Shown piece after piece: positions 7,201 through 15,212 of a DNA stretch of 64,000 nucleotides. Below the pieces are notes generated by a model. The model worked only from the letters and a program-made list of their open reading frames with translations, was not told the DNA's origin and searched no databases. Origin of the DNA: Sulfobacillus thermosulfidooxidans DSM 9293. Lineage in GTDB: Bacteria; Bacillota; Sulfobacillia; Sulfobacillales; Sulfobacillaceae. The stretch's first letter is position 1, and every line of letters starts with the position of its first letter. The stretch is taken from the NCBI RefSeq assembly GCF_900176145.1, contig NZ_FWWY01000001.1, forward strand, positions 1,969,819-2,033,818, read 5' to 3'. Made by a program: the position numbers and the translations under genes.

Positions 7201-8372
7201 ATCAGGAGAAATTTTCGGAATCGATTGAATTACGCCCGTTGCAAGATGATGACCGGGAAAGCCCAGAATATGTTATGACGTCTTTGGCTGGTGCCATTAC
7301 GTTAGGTTTTGAAAAAGGAAAATTTGCCCGGGAGGAAACCGTATTACGAGGTCTTAATATCTTGATGACTTACAAGGAAAACTGTGTCGCCAATTGTTCA
7401 TATTGCGGAGTTTCTCGGGAACGGCGTGTGCCCAGGGAAGAGACCACATTTATCCGGGTGAAATGGCCCATTATTCCCGTAGAGGAATTAATCGAACGCA
7501 GTGTTCAGGTCCCTCATCAAATGCGCCGTTTATGCGTGGGCATGTTAGCCAACCGCCAATCTTTAGATCATTCCATACAAATTATTCGCCAATTTCATGA
7601 ACGTACTCCGTTATTAATTTCGGGATTAATCACCGCTTCGTTAATTAAAAAACGGGAAGATCTTGAAAGAATTCGTGATGCCGGTGCCGACCGGGTCGAC
7701 ATCGCGATTGATGCCGCGACCCCAGAGTTATTTGAAAAACACCGGGGGCGGCCCGTTAAGGGACCCCACCGCTGGGATCACTTTTGGTGGGTGACAGAAG
7801 AGGCCACTAAAGTGTTCGAACCGGGAGCGGTCGGCATTCATTTAGTCGCAGGGTTGGGAGAAACCGAACAAGAATTGTTGGAGGCTTGTCAAAAAGCTCA
7901 AGATATGAATGTCGTGACGCACTTATTTTCTTTTAATCCGGAACCTTCCACATTACTTGGCGATCATCCTCAGCCCCCCATGGGCCATTACCGTCGTTGC
8001 CAATTAGGCCGGTATTTAATTAATGAATTGGGCATTCATCTTCACCACTTTCGATTTAATGCCCAAGGGCAGGTTATCGACTTTGGACTCGAGCCGTCGG
8101 TATTAGAGAAAATTGTCGAGTCAGGCCGTCCTTTTATGACTTCGGGATGCCCCGATGAACATGGGGAAACGGCGTGTAACCGTCCTTACGGTAATGGCCG
8201 ACCCAGTGAAAAAATCCGAAATTTTGCGTTTTCACCGACTGCTCAAGACATCGAAGACATTCGCCAGCAACTGTGGGCAGATTTAGCCCTAGATGCTCAA
8301 ACAGTTAGCGAAGAAGAAGGTCTGAGCGTAAAAGCATGGGAGGGAGGGAACCTCGCTGAACTGGGAAAATGA
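7197..8372 (+). CDS. Radical SAM protein, LipS-type lipoyl synthase component (probable)
   Basis: A 391-residue protein with the radical SAM motif CVANCSYC (C63, C67, C70) that binds the 4Fe-4S cluster. The TIM-barrel core follows, with GADRVDIAIDAATPELF and GIHLVAGLGETEQELL near the SAM site. The family resembles biotin synthase-like enzymes rather than classical LipA, which has two cluster motifs. Its start overlaps the ligase stop by 4 nt (ATGA). Next to lipoate ligases, a carrier and another radical SAM gene, it is best explained as one half of the two-protein lipoyl synthase LipS1/LipS2. Which half cannot be decided here. Confidence 0.78.
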   Translation: MNQEKFSESIELRPLQDDDRESPEYVMTSLAGAITLGFEKGKFAREETVLRGLNILMTYKENCVANCSYCGVSRERRVPREETTFIRVKWPIIPVEELIERSVQVPHQMRRLCVGMLANRQSLDHSIQIIRQFHERTPLLISGLITASLIKKREDLERIRDAGADRVDIAIDAATPELFEKHRGRPVKGPHRWDHFWWVTEEATKVFEPGAVGIHLVAGLGETEQELLEACQKAQDMNVVTHLFSFNPEPSTLLGDHPQPPMGHYRRCQLGRYLINELGIHLHHFRFNAQGQVIDFGLEPSVLEKIVESGRPFMTSGCPDEHGETACNRPYGNGRPSEKIRNFAFSPTAQDIEDIRQQLWADLALDAQTVSEEEGLSVKAWEGGNLAELGK

Positions 8373-9309
8373 ACCTTTAGATGAATTAATTCACGAAGCC
8401 GCCCGTTTGTCCCGGCAAAATTTTCTTAGAACACTGGTTGTATCCGCTCCCAGTCAAAAGCATTATGATACCGGCATCTACCAAAATCAGCGCAAAACAT
8501 TTATGACACTCAGCGTGACAGGGCAACATTGCGCGTTGATGTGTGAACACTGCGGGACAAAGGTTCTGGAAACCATGGCGGTCGCCAATAGCCCGGCGCG
8601 ATTTCAAGCAGTGGCCGACAACCTGCTGCTTCAAGGAGCCGAAGGTGTCTTGGTGAGTGGGGGCTGTTTAGATGACGGCTCGGTTCCCTTGGAGCGTTTT
8701 GTCGATGACATCGCTCGGTTGAAATCGCAAGGGTTGACGGTTTTGGTACACACCGGCCTCGTCAAAAGATCCGTAGCCCGAGCATTAAAAGAGGCTGGGG
8801 TGGATCAGATTCTGCTTGATATTATTGGAGATGATGAGACCATTTCACAGGTCTACCATCTGGATAAGACGACAGAAGCGTACCGCGAGTCTCTTGCGAT
8901 ATTACGCGAAGAAGGACTAAGCGCGATTCCCCATGTCATTGTCGGTCTTCATTTTGGGCAGTTGCGCGGGGAGTTTCATGCCCTTGAAATGATTCGGGAT
9001 GAGGGCTGTCAGCAACTCGTGATTGTGGCGTTAATGCCGTTGCCCGGCACCAATATGGCTACAGTTCCCCTCACATCGGGTGAGGATGTGGGACGGGTGC
9101 TCGCCAGCGCCAGAATCATGATGCCTCAGACGCCCATTTCTTTAGGATGTGCTAAACCGGCCGGGGCAACCAAGAAACAGATGGAATATTATGCGGTGGA
9201 TGTGGGCGTCCAAAGCATCGCCTATCCCTTGCCAGATACCATTCGATATGCTGAAGAGCAGGGGTATGACATTCGCTATCACGAAAAATGTTGTTCGTTA
9301 TTGGCATAA
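8356..9309 (+). CDS. Second radical SAM protein, LipS-type partner (probable), CTG start
   Basis: The radical SAM motif CALMCEHC is C59, C63 and C66 in the 317-residue form. VSGGCLDDGSVPLE and GLHFGQLRGEFHALEMI follow the biotin synthase-like fold. The first ATG-type start in frame is a TTG at 8407 with no ribosome site. The frame is open further upstream and encodes a family-like N-terminus (LDELIHEAARLSRQNF). GGGAGGG lies 7-8 nt before a CTG at 8356, so CTG initiation inside the previous gene's 3' end is proposed. With the preceding radical SAM protein it would insert the two sulfurs of lipoate into an octanoylated carrier. Confidence 0.72.
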   Translation: MNWENEPLDELIHEAARLSRQNFLRTLVVSAPSQKHYDTGIYQNQRKTFMTLSVTGQHCALMCEHCGTKVLETMAVANSPARFQAVADNLLLQGAEGVLVSGGCLDDGSVPLERFVDDIARLKSQGLTVLVHTGLVKRSVARALKEAGVDQILLDIIGDDETISQVYHLDKTTEAYRESLAILREEGLSAIPHVIVGLHFGQLRGEFHALEMIRDEGCQQLVIVALMPLPGTNMATVPLTSGEDVGRVLASARIMMPQTPISLGCAKPAGATKKQMEYYAVDVGVQSIAYPLPDTIRYAEEQGYDIRYHEKCCSLLA

Positions 9310-9327
9310 AAAAGCGGTCGAGACACG

Positions 9328-9374
9328 AAAGAGCCCCCAGCTGGGGATTTCTTACCCAGCTGGGGGCTCTTTTT
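9328..9374 (+). terminator. Strong intrinsic terminator of the lipoate operon
   Basis: GAGCCCCCAGCTGGG (9331-9345) pairs perfectly with CCCAGCTGGGGGCTC (9355-9369), loop 9 nt, followed by TTTTT. An A-run precedes the left arm, so it could also act on the other strand. It closes the operon 20 nt after the second radical SAM gene. Confidence 0.93.
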
Positions 9375-9478
9375 GAACGGGAAGGGGGGAACATTAGAAC
9401 CAGTGGGAAAGGGCCATTTGACCCATGAAGATGATTTTTGAACCCGGTACACTTAAGGTAATAAAGGAGGGGATCACG

Positions 9479-9751
9479 ATGAAGTGGATGGTCCGGATTG
9501 CCGCGTCTTTGTTAACCAGTATTGGACTTGTATGGATGGTAATGATGGTCTTTCCCCACATGAACTTTACGCTAGGTCAAGGGGCCGCAATTGTGCTAAC
9601 CCTGGGTTATATGATTTGGATCGCCAGTTTAATCACGACAGGAATGTATTGGGCATGGAAACCCGAAACGCGAACATCAGAGGTTGCAATTCATAACGTA
9701 GTGGCATGGCCCATCTTAGGGCATGATACCAAAGGACCTAAGGCATCATAA
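9479..9751 (+). CDS. Small two-helix membrane protein
   Basis: A 90-residue hydrophobic protein with two predicted membrane helices (about residues 5-25 and 32-56) and a polar C-terminal tail ending GHDTKGPKAS. The ATG at 9479 is chosen because AAAGGAGGGG lies directly upstream; the frame extends to an earlier ATG at 9425 without a ribosome site. It stands alone between two terminators. No family is recognised; proximity to the respiratory oxidase genes is only suggestive. Confidence 0.65.
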   Translation: MKWMVRIAASLLTSIGLVWMVMMVFPHMNFTLGQGAAIVLTLGYMIWIASLITTGMYWAWKPETRTSEVAIHNVVAWPILGHDTKGPKAS

Positions 9752-9769
9752 CTTACTTCAATAAGAAAA

Positions 9770-9802
9770 AAAGTTCACAGATGATATTTTTCTGTGAACT
9801 TT
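9770..9802. terminator. Bidirectional terminator
   Basis: AAAGTTCACAG and CTGTGAACTTT form a perfect stem around a short AT-rich loop. An A-run on the left and T residues on the right allow it to end both the small membrane protein gene and the oppositely transcribed qox/hemerythrin operon. Confidence 0.85.
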
Positions 9803-9825
9803 GTCATGAAACTGGTTGCGTGATT

Positions 9826-10287
9826 TCAGAGGGAACCGTCACACTTGGAGAGGACCGGATGAGCTGAAGAGTTTGTCGCGAGCTGATGGTAATGGCGTTT
9901 GAGACATTCTAATTCGTGTTCATGATGGGTGTGAAGAAGTGTCGAGAGAGCTTCTAACCGCATTAAGACTCGGGAAGAGACGACACCGTCTCGATCAAGG
10001 GTGAAGCGGGCTTCATCGACCCAGGTTGCCATTAGTTCGTGATCTCGATGAAAAATCTTTAAACTAGGGATTTCCTCAAACAGAAAAGCTTCTTCAGCTT
10101 GTGCATGCACTAATTCCCGTTCAGTCCAAATATCCAGAAGAACTTCTGCGACTTCATAGGCACTGCTGGCATCATTATTCTTTAAGAAATTGCGTAGTAA
10201 TCGCATTCCAGCCTCCAGATCAGCCGTGACCAGCATGTGCGAGGTAAGGTGTTCGTCAAAATTTTCGAGCCGATGAGTGTGTGGCAT
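9826..10287 (-). CDS. Hemerythrin-like HHE domain protein
   Basis: A 153-residue helical protein with spaced His/Glu residues of the hemerythrin-like (HHE cation-binding) family: HMLVTADLEAGM, the AQAEEAFLFEE helix, IFHRDHELMATWVDEA and HTHHEHELECLKRH. Such proteins bind a di-iron centre and are linked to oxygen, NO or iron handling. The start at 10287 (MPHTHRLENF) follows AAAGGA; the longer open frame runs antisense-free into qoxD but in another frame and is not credible. It is the last gene downstream of the quinol oxidase operon, about 100 nt after qoxD, so a role in oxygen or radical protection is plausible. Confidence 0.8.
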   Translation of the reverse strand: MPHTHRLENFDEHLTSHMLVTADLEAGMRLLRNFLKNNDASSAYEVAEVLLDIWTERELVHAQAEEAFLFEEIPSLKIFHRDHELMATWVDEARFTLDRDGVVSSRVLMRLEALSTLLHTHHEHELECLKRHYHQLATNSSAHPVLSKCDGSL

Positions 10288-10385
10288 GATTTGATGTCCT
10301 TTCCGGTCAAAGTCAAACCGGGTTAACGATTGAAGGGAAGCCTGGGATCTCAACGGGCGGAGATTCCAGGCTTGAGGCAAAGTGA

Positions 10386-10787
10386 TTAGGAGACACCGGA
10401 TTTGAAGGTCATAATCCAAATCGAGAAAATCACAATGCCTATTCCCATAAAAATCGCTAGAGCCAAAGTCACAATCTGCCAGGTTGAACCGCGGCTTTCT
10501 CTTAGGTGCATGAAAATCCCTAATTGCAGTGCCGCCTGTAATACCGCCAAGAACAAGATAAAGGATATCAAGAAGGCGGGAGGCAGCATGTGTTCGACTA
10601 CTGCACCAAAGGCCAATGCCGTTAAAACTAAAGAGGCGATATAGCCAAAGATCTGTTTCCACGGAAAGGTTTCTTCCTCAAAACGAGGGACAAGATAAAC
10701 CGATTCGACTTCATCTCCATGCCCAGTGGGGCCATTAGGGGAGATGGCAATAACATTATGCCGTTTTCGGTTATGTGAAATCGCCAT
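10386..10787 (-). CDS. qoxD: Quinol oxidase subunit IV
   Basis: A 133-residue protein with three membrane helices in the C-terminal 85 residues and the CyoD/QoxD-like segment FILFLAVLQAALQLGIFMHL followed by an external loop. It is an accessory subunit of the aa3-type oxidase in the cytoplasmic membrane. The ATG at 10787 (MAISHN) is preferred because AAAGGAG is 8 nt upstream; an earlier in-frame ATG at 10805 is not supported. It is the fourth gene of the operon, 58 nt after qoxC. Confidence 0.88.
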   Translation of the reverse strand: MAISHNRKRHNVIAISPNGPTGHGDEVESVYLVPRFEEETFPWKQIFGYIASLVLTALAFGAVVEHMLPPAFLISFILFLAVLQAALQLGIFMHLRESRGSTWQIVTLALAIFMGIGIVIFSIWIMTFKSGVS

Positions 10788-10845
10788 GATATTGTCTCCT
10801 TTCATCGATTATGCATCAGTAATCGGTAGGGCCAGATGGGACTCA

Positions 10846-11469
10846 TTAGATGACCTTGCCACTTAAGTAGACCACGGTGAAAATGAAGACCCAGATAATG
10901 TCGAGAAAGTGCCAATACAAGGCGAACATATAGACTTTCCGTGTCGTAATGGTCGTCAAACCCCGTCCTAAGAGCTGGATAATCAGGGTGATGGCCCAAA
11001 TAATGCCGAAGCTTACGTGTGAACCGTGGGTGCCCACCAACGTAAAGAATGCAGAGAGGAAAGCACTGTGATGCCAGGTATCATGCATCGCGATGTCGCC
11101 GAGAAATTCGTTAATTTCGGTAGCGACGAAGGCTGCGCCCAAGAGAATGGTGATGGCTAACCAAATGACAGTGCCTTTAAGGCGGTGATGGCGCATTTCA
11201 TAGACAGCTAAGCCACACGTAAAACTACTGGTTAACAAGGCGACCGTTTCAAATAAGACAGGACCGAGATGGAATAATTGGGCCGGGGTCGGACCCGACA
11301 TACCGACCCGCGACTGATAGACCGCATACACTGCGAACAACGATGAGAAGAGAAGAAAGTCTGTGGCCAAAAAGGCCCAAAATCCGAGGATCTTTAGACT
11401 TTCATGTTGATCGGTAAACTCCAGAGGAACTTGGGTGTTTTGTAATTCGGGCTCTATTGGTACGTTCAT
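10846..11469 (-). CDS. qoxC: Quinol oxidase subunit III
   Basis: A 207-residue integral membrane protein of the CoxC/CyoC family with five predicted helices. Conserved segments are LGFWAFLATDFLLFSSLFA, FVATEINEFL, the central FFTLVGTHGSHVSFGI (histidine-rich family motif) and YWHFLDIIWVFIFTVVYL at the C-terminus. It stabilises the proton-uptake side of subunit I. Its ATG overlaps the qoxB stop by 4 nt, so the two are translationally coupled. Confidence 0.93.
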   Translation of the reverse strand: MNVPIEPELQNTQVPLEFTDQHESLKILGFWAFLATDFLLFSSLFAVYAVYQSRVGMSGPTPAQLFHLGPVLFETVALLTSSFTCGLAVYEMRHHRLKGTVIWLAITILLGAAFVATEINEFLGDIAMHDTWHHSAFLSAFFTLVGTHGSHVSFGIIWAITLIIQLLGRGLTTITTRKVYMFALYWHFLDIIWVFIFTVVYLSGKVI

Positions 11470-13433
11470 CCTTGTAACCTCCCTAAGGACGCCTCGGTGT
11501 GGCGAATAGTTTCAGCGTGGATTTCTTCATGGTCGTTGTAATCGAAGCTTCCGATAATCAACAGGGCTACCACTCCTAATCCTCCGAGAATAGCAACCCA
11601 CCACCATTCGAACACCATGCCAATTCCTCCGACAAAGAATGCCAATCCCATCAAAAAGGGAATTGATGACGATTTCGGCATTTCAATGGGCTGAATATCA
11701 TTGGGATTGAGCTGAACCACATTGGTCTGGTTGTGTTGTTTCATTTCCCACCACGCGTCGCGGTCTGACACGACGGGAATACGAGCGAAATTGTAGGAAG
11801 GTGGGGGAGAGGGTAAGGACCATTCCAGTGTGCGTCCATCCCAGGGATCCCCAGTCAGATCGCGTTCTCCGTGTTTGTAACTGTAGACTATGCTGTAGAC
11901 GAAGACGACGAATCCAGATCCCATCATGAAGGCTCCGATGGTCGATACCAAGTTGGGAAGGCTCCATCCATATCCGGTGGTGTAGGTGTACATTCTCCGC
12001 GTCATACCCATGAAGCCTAAGGCATATTGGGGCATAAAGGTAATCCAAAATCCAATGAAGAACAACCAGAAGAACCAGCGCCCTTGGCGTTCGTCGAGTT
12101 TAAATCCGAATGTCTTGGGCCACCAATAATACATTCCCGCCAACAAGCCGAAGACGGTACCGCCAATTAAGACGTTGTGGAAGTGGGCAATTAAGAAATA
12201 ACTGTTGTGAAATTGGTAGTCGCCTACGACGGCACCTAGCATCACCCCTGTGGCTCCGCCCACCACGAATGTCGGGATGAAGGCTAATGCCCATAGCATT
12301 GCGACCGGAGTTCTTACTCGGCCACCCCACATGGTAAAGATCCAGTTGAAGATTTTGATACCGGTCGGAATGGCAATTAACATGGTGGAAATTCCGAAGA
12401 ATACGTTAACACCGGGACCGGCACCCATCGTAAAGAAGTGATGAACCCAGGTGCCGTAACTGAGTAAGGTAATCGTTATCACTGACCAGACCATCGTGCT
12501 ATAGCCGAAAAGCCGCTTCCTGGAGAAGGTTGCCACCACTTCGGAGAAAATGCCGAAGGAGGGAAGGATTAAAATATAGACTTCGGGATGGCCGAATAAC
12601 CAGAACAAGTTCACATACATCATGGGCATGCCGCCATGGGTAATTGTGAAGAAATCCGTTCCGAATAATCGGTCTAACATGGTCATGGCCAAGGCGACAG
12701 TAAGCGGTGGGAATGCAAACAAGATTAAGGCGGAAGTGACTAGCGATGTCCAGACAAACATAGGCATCCGCATTAAGGTCATTCCTGGCGCTCGCATTTT
12801 TAAGATGGTGACGAGAAAGTTCACACCCGTTGCGATACTGCCAATACCAGAAATCTGAATTGCTAACAGGTAGTAATTTTGCCCGACACCGGGGTTAAAG
12901 GCGAGTTCGGTCAACGGTGGATAGGAAGTCCAACCAGCATTGGGCGAACCGCCGACGACAAAGGAAATGTTAAACATGAACGCCGCGAAGGCGAAAAGCC
13001 AAAAGCTGATAGCGTTTAAGCGGGGAAAGGCGACGTCACGTGCGCCGATCATCAAGGGAATAGCCAAATTAAACATGGCAAAGATGAACGGCATGGACAT
13101 GAAGAAAATCATAATGGTTCCATGCGTGGTAAAAATTTCATCGTAGTGCAAAGGCCCTAGAAAATGATTATTGGGAACGGCTAATTGTCCGCGCATCAAT
13201 AAGGCATCGACACCGCCACGAAACAACATGGTAATCGCGGCAATGAGGTACATGATGCCGATTTTTTTGTGGTCGACCGTTGTTAACCATTCGCGCCAAA
13301 GGTGCCCCCATTTGTGGTAGCGAGTGAGGACATAAATGATGGCGGCGGAGGTGAGAACAATCAGAACGTCAGCACTTAATTCCATACCCCGCGTTGTGGC
13401 GGGCGGAAAAAGTTGCGCTAACAGTGATGACAT
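11466..13433 (-). CDS. qoxB: Menaquinol oxidase subunit I (heme-copper oxidase, A-type)
   Basis: A 655-residue catalytic subunit that reduces O2 at the heme-CuB site and pumps protons. HPEVY carries the CuB histidine and the cross-linked tyrosine; WVHHFF holds the other CuB ligands; AHFHNVLIGG holds the heme ligands; H104 in FTTHGT is the low-spin heme ligand. R72 and D76 in FRGGVDALLMRGQ match the quinol-binding residues of E. coli CyoB, supporting quinol rather than cytochrome c as donor. The ATG at 13433 has AGGTGG upstream and is preferred over GTG at 13445. It lies 38 nt after qoxA. Confidence 0.95.
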   Translation of the reverse strand: MSSLLAQLFPPATTRGMELSADVLIVLTSAAIIYVLTRYHKWGHLWREWLTTVDHKKIGIMYLIAAITMLFRGGVDALLMRGQLAVPNNHFLGPLHYDEIFTTHGTIMIFFMSMPFIFAMFNLAIPLMIGARDVAFPRLNAISFWLFAFAAFMFNISFVVGGSPNAGWTSYPPLTELAFNPGVGQNYYLLAIQISGIGSIATGVNFLVTILKMRAPGMTLMRMPMFVWTSLVTSALILFAFPPLTVALAMTMLDRLFGTDFFTITHGGMPMMYVNLFWLFGHPEVYILILPSFGIFSEVVATFSRKRLFGYSTMVWSVITITLLSYGTWVHHFFTMGAGPGVNVFFGISTMLIAIPTGIKIFNWIFTMWGGRVRTPVAMLWALAFIPTFVVGGATGVMLGAVVGDYQFHNSYFLIAHFHNVLIGGTVFGLLAGMYYWWPKTFGFKLDERQGRWFFWLFFIGFWITFMPQYALGFMGMTRRMYTYTTGYGWSLPNLVSTIGAFMMGSGFVVFVYSIVYSYKHGERDLTGDPWDGRTLEWSLPSPPPSYNFARIPVVSDRDAWWEMKQHNQTNVVQLNPNDIQPIEMPKSSSIPFLMGLAFFVGGIGMVFEWWWVAILGGLGVVALLIIGSFDYNDHEEIHAETIRHTEASLGRLQG

Positions 13434-13471
13434 AATCTTTTCCACCTTTCATCTAGAAACTTCACGAATTC

Positions 13472-14374
13472 CTAGTTCGAAGGCATATTCATGTACATGT
13501 TTTTCATTTGCATATACATGCCACCTTCAAGGGTGAACCCGTGTGTGGTGTTAGGGAAGGTCGAGGCCGGGTAGCTGGAATAGCTTCTGGGGCTAATCCA
13601 ATTGTGTTGGAGCAGTTGATGATAATCTGCTAAGGTCATGGGGCTGGCTGTTTGGCGAACATTTTGTACCCATTGTTGGAATTGTGCCATGGGAACCGCT
13701 TTGACGTTAAACGTCATGTGTACGAAGCCTGTGCCAGAGAATTGACCACTGCGGCCCCAATAGACACCAGGATGGCTTGCCTCAAGCCATAAAGGCAAGA
13801 CTTCGCCGGGCATGGTATATTCCATCCCACCTAATTGCGGAACCCAAAAAGTGTTCATGGGTGAATCGGCCGTCAGTTCAAAGAGTACGGGAACGCCCGA
13901 TGGGATGTCGATGTAGTTAACCGTCGCAATATGTTGCTGGGGATATTCAAACAGCCACTTATAATCAAGGGATGTGACATCAATAACAATCGGATCGGTT
14001 CCTGAAGGAATCTTGTCTAACGCGTAAGTTTTTTGCACGGTGGGAACGCTGATGATGATAACAATGATAAACGAGAGAGCCAGCCAGAATAATTCTAATT
14101 TGCGGTTGTGGTCCCAAAGCGGTCGGTAAGGAGCTTTGTTTCCGGGTTTATCGCGAAAGCGAACAATCACAATCGCAAATAACACCCAAACCAGTAACAC
14201 CATAAATAACATGGCCGCGCCGGAAATATAAATGAGCCCTAATTCACTGGCGGCCACAGGACCAGCAGGATGCAAAAGAACATATTGCTGGCCACAACCG
14301 GATACCAAAAGCCCTACGGCGAGGGCCATCAGGCTTAAATAGCGGAACGCTCGTTTAGAGCGTTTAGGGGCCAT
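13472..14374 (-). CDS. qoxA: Menaquinol oxidase subunit II (lipoprotein, no CuA site)
   Basis: A 300-residue membrane-anchored subunit. The N-terminus ends in the lipobox LVSGC (Cys27), two membrane helices follow (about residues 42-72 and 95-115), then a cupredoxin domain. In place of the two CuA cysteines the sequence reads WGRSGQFSGTGFVHM, so CuA is absent and the enzyme must take electrons from quinol, as in aa3-600 oxidases. A Met-rich tail (MYMQMKNMYMNM) ends the protein. AGAGGTG precedes the ATG. First gene of the operon qoxABCD, with the same order as in Bacillus. Confidence 0.93.
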   Translation of the reverse strand: MAPKRSKRAFRYLSLMALAVGLLVSGCGQQYVLLHPAGPVAASELGLIYISGAAMLFMVLLVWVLFAIVIVRFRDKPGNKAPYRPLWDHNRKLELFWLALSFIIVIIISVPTVQKTYALDKIPSGTDPIVIDVTSLDYKWLFEYPQQHIATVNYIDIPSGVPVLFELTADSPMNTFWVPQLGGMEYTMPGEVLPLWLEASHPGVYWGRSGQFSGTGFVHMTFNVKAVPMAQFQQWVQNVRQTASPMTLADYHQLLQHNWISPRSYSSYPASTFPNTTHGFTLEGGMYMQMKNMYMNMPSN

Positions 14375-15212
14375 GAGGAATCACCTCTTAAGAATGAATT
14401 GTCAAGCAAGTTATACAATTCTGGATAAAATAGCTGCATACACAAGGCGTAAAAGATACCACCTCGCCGTAGGGCGCCAAAATAACTAACCAAAACGACT
14501 TACGTCCTCCGGCACAGTGATTCTGAAAAAGTTGCCGGTGTTGCGCTACCGAACCATCATGCAAATGGTATGAACTTGTGAGAAGTAAATCACGCTTTGA
14601 GTATATTCCAGTTAAATAATGAGATCAATAAGTTTAGAGAAATTACCACGAGAATTACTGCAGAGATGTACCTGATTAATCATCATTCATATTGAAATTT
14701 ATCGATAATATCTCTCAAACTTGACTATGCTTATAGGGTTTTGTTACTTGTCAAGGCAAAATACAAATGACAGAAAACGTTGTGAAATAAGGCGTTTAGG
14801 CAGATGAGCCGTTGCTAGATAAGAAGTTTAAATAGGACGAACAGAGTAGCGCAATGGTGTAGGCATAAATTTAATTTTCGATACAATGCTCGGAAACTCC
14901 TGAGTAATTTGTTCAATTTTTCACATGCTTTGGCATAGTTTCCTGAGACGAAGATCGAAAACGACGAACATCATTTGTGGTCGCCGTGATCTCGCGTTTA
15001 CCAAATTCCAAATAGTCGTTAAACTCAGGTGAAGGAAATTTAATCAATAAAAAATCTCATGTCATGATGGGATTTAATCCACGCCATGTCCATGAGTAAG
15101 AACAGCAAATACTTGTTAAGCCGTGGTAACCAGAAGATGACTGGCAAGAACGTTTTGGTACCGCGCTGTTTCAGAGATAAGAGAACATCAAATCAAAGGA
15201 GAGGCTATTTGG
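14375..15212. other. 838-bp AT-rich intergenic region
   Basis: It separates the qox operon (reading left) from the tail of the aminotransferase gene. Only short unsupported open frames are present, including a 61-codon plus-strand frame (15086-15271) that overlaps the next gene and lacks a ribosome site. No tRNA, strong terminator or clear promoter was recognised, though the qox promoter must lie in the first 100-200 nt. Its AT-richness is above that of the neighbours. Confidence 0.5.

Noticed and set aside
9826-10662. 278-codon extended frame over the hemerythrin-like gene
   Set aside because: The N-terminal half is a shifted reading of qoxD; the family match and ribosome site begin at 10287.
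14375-15212. Possible RNA gene in the AT-rich gap
   Set aside because: No tRNA-like cloverleaf, rRNA similarity, strong promoter or terminator was seen.
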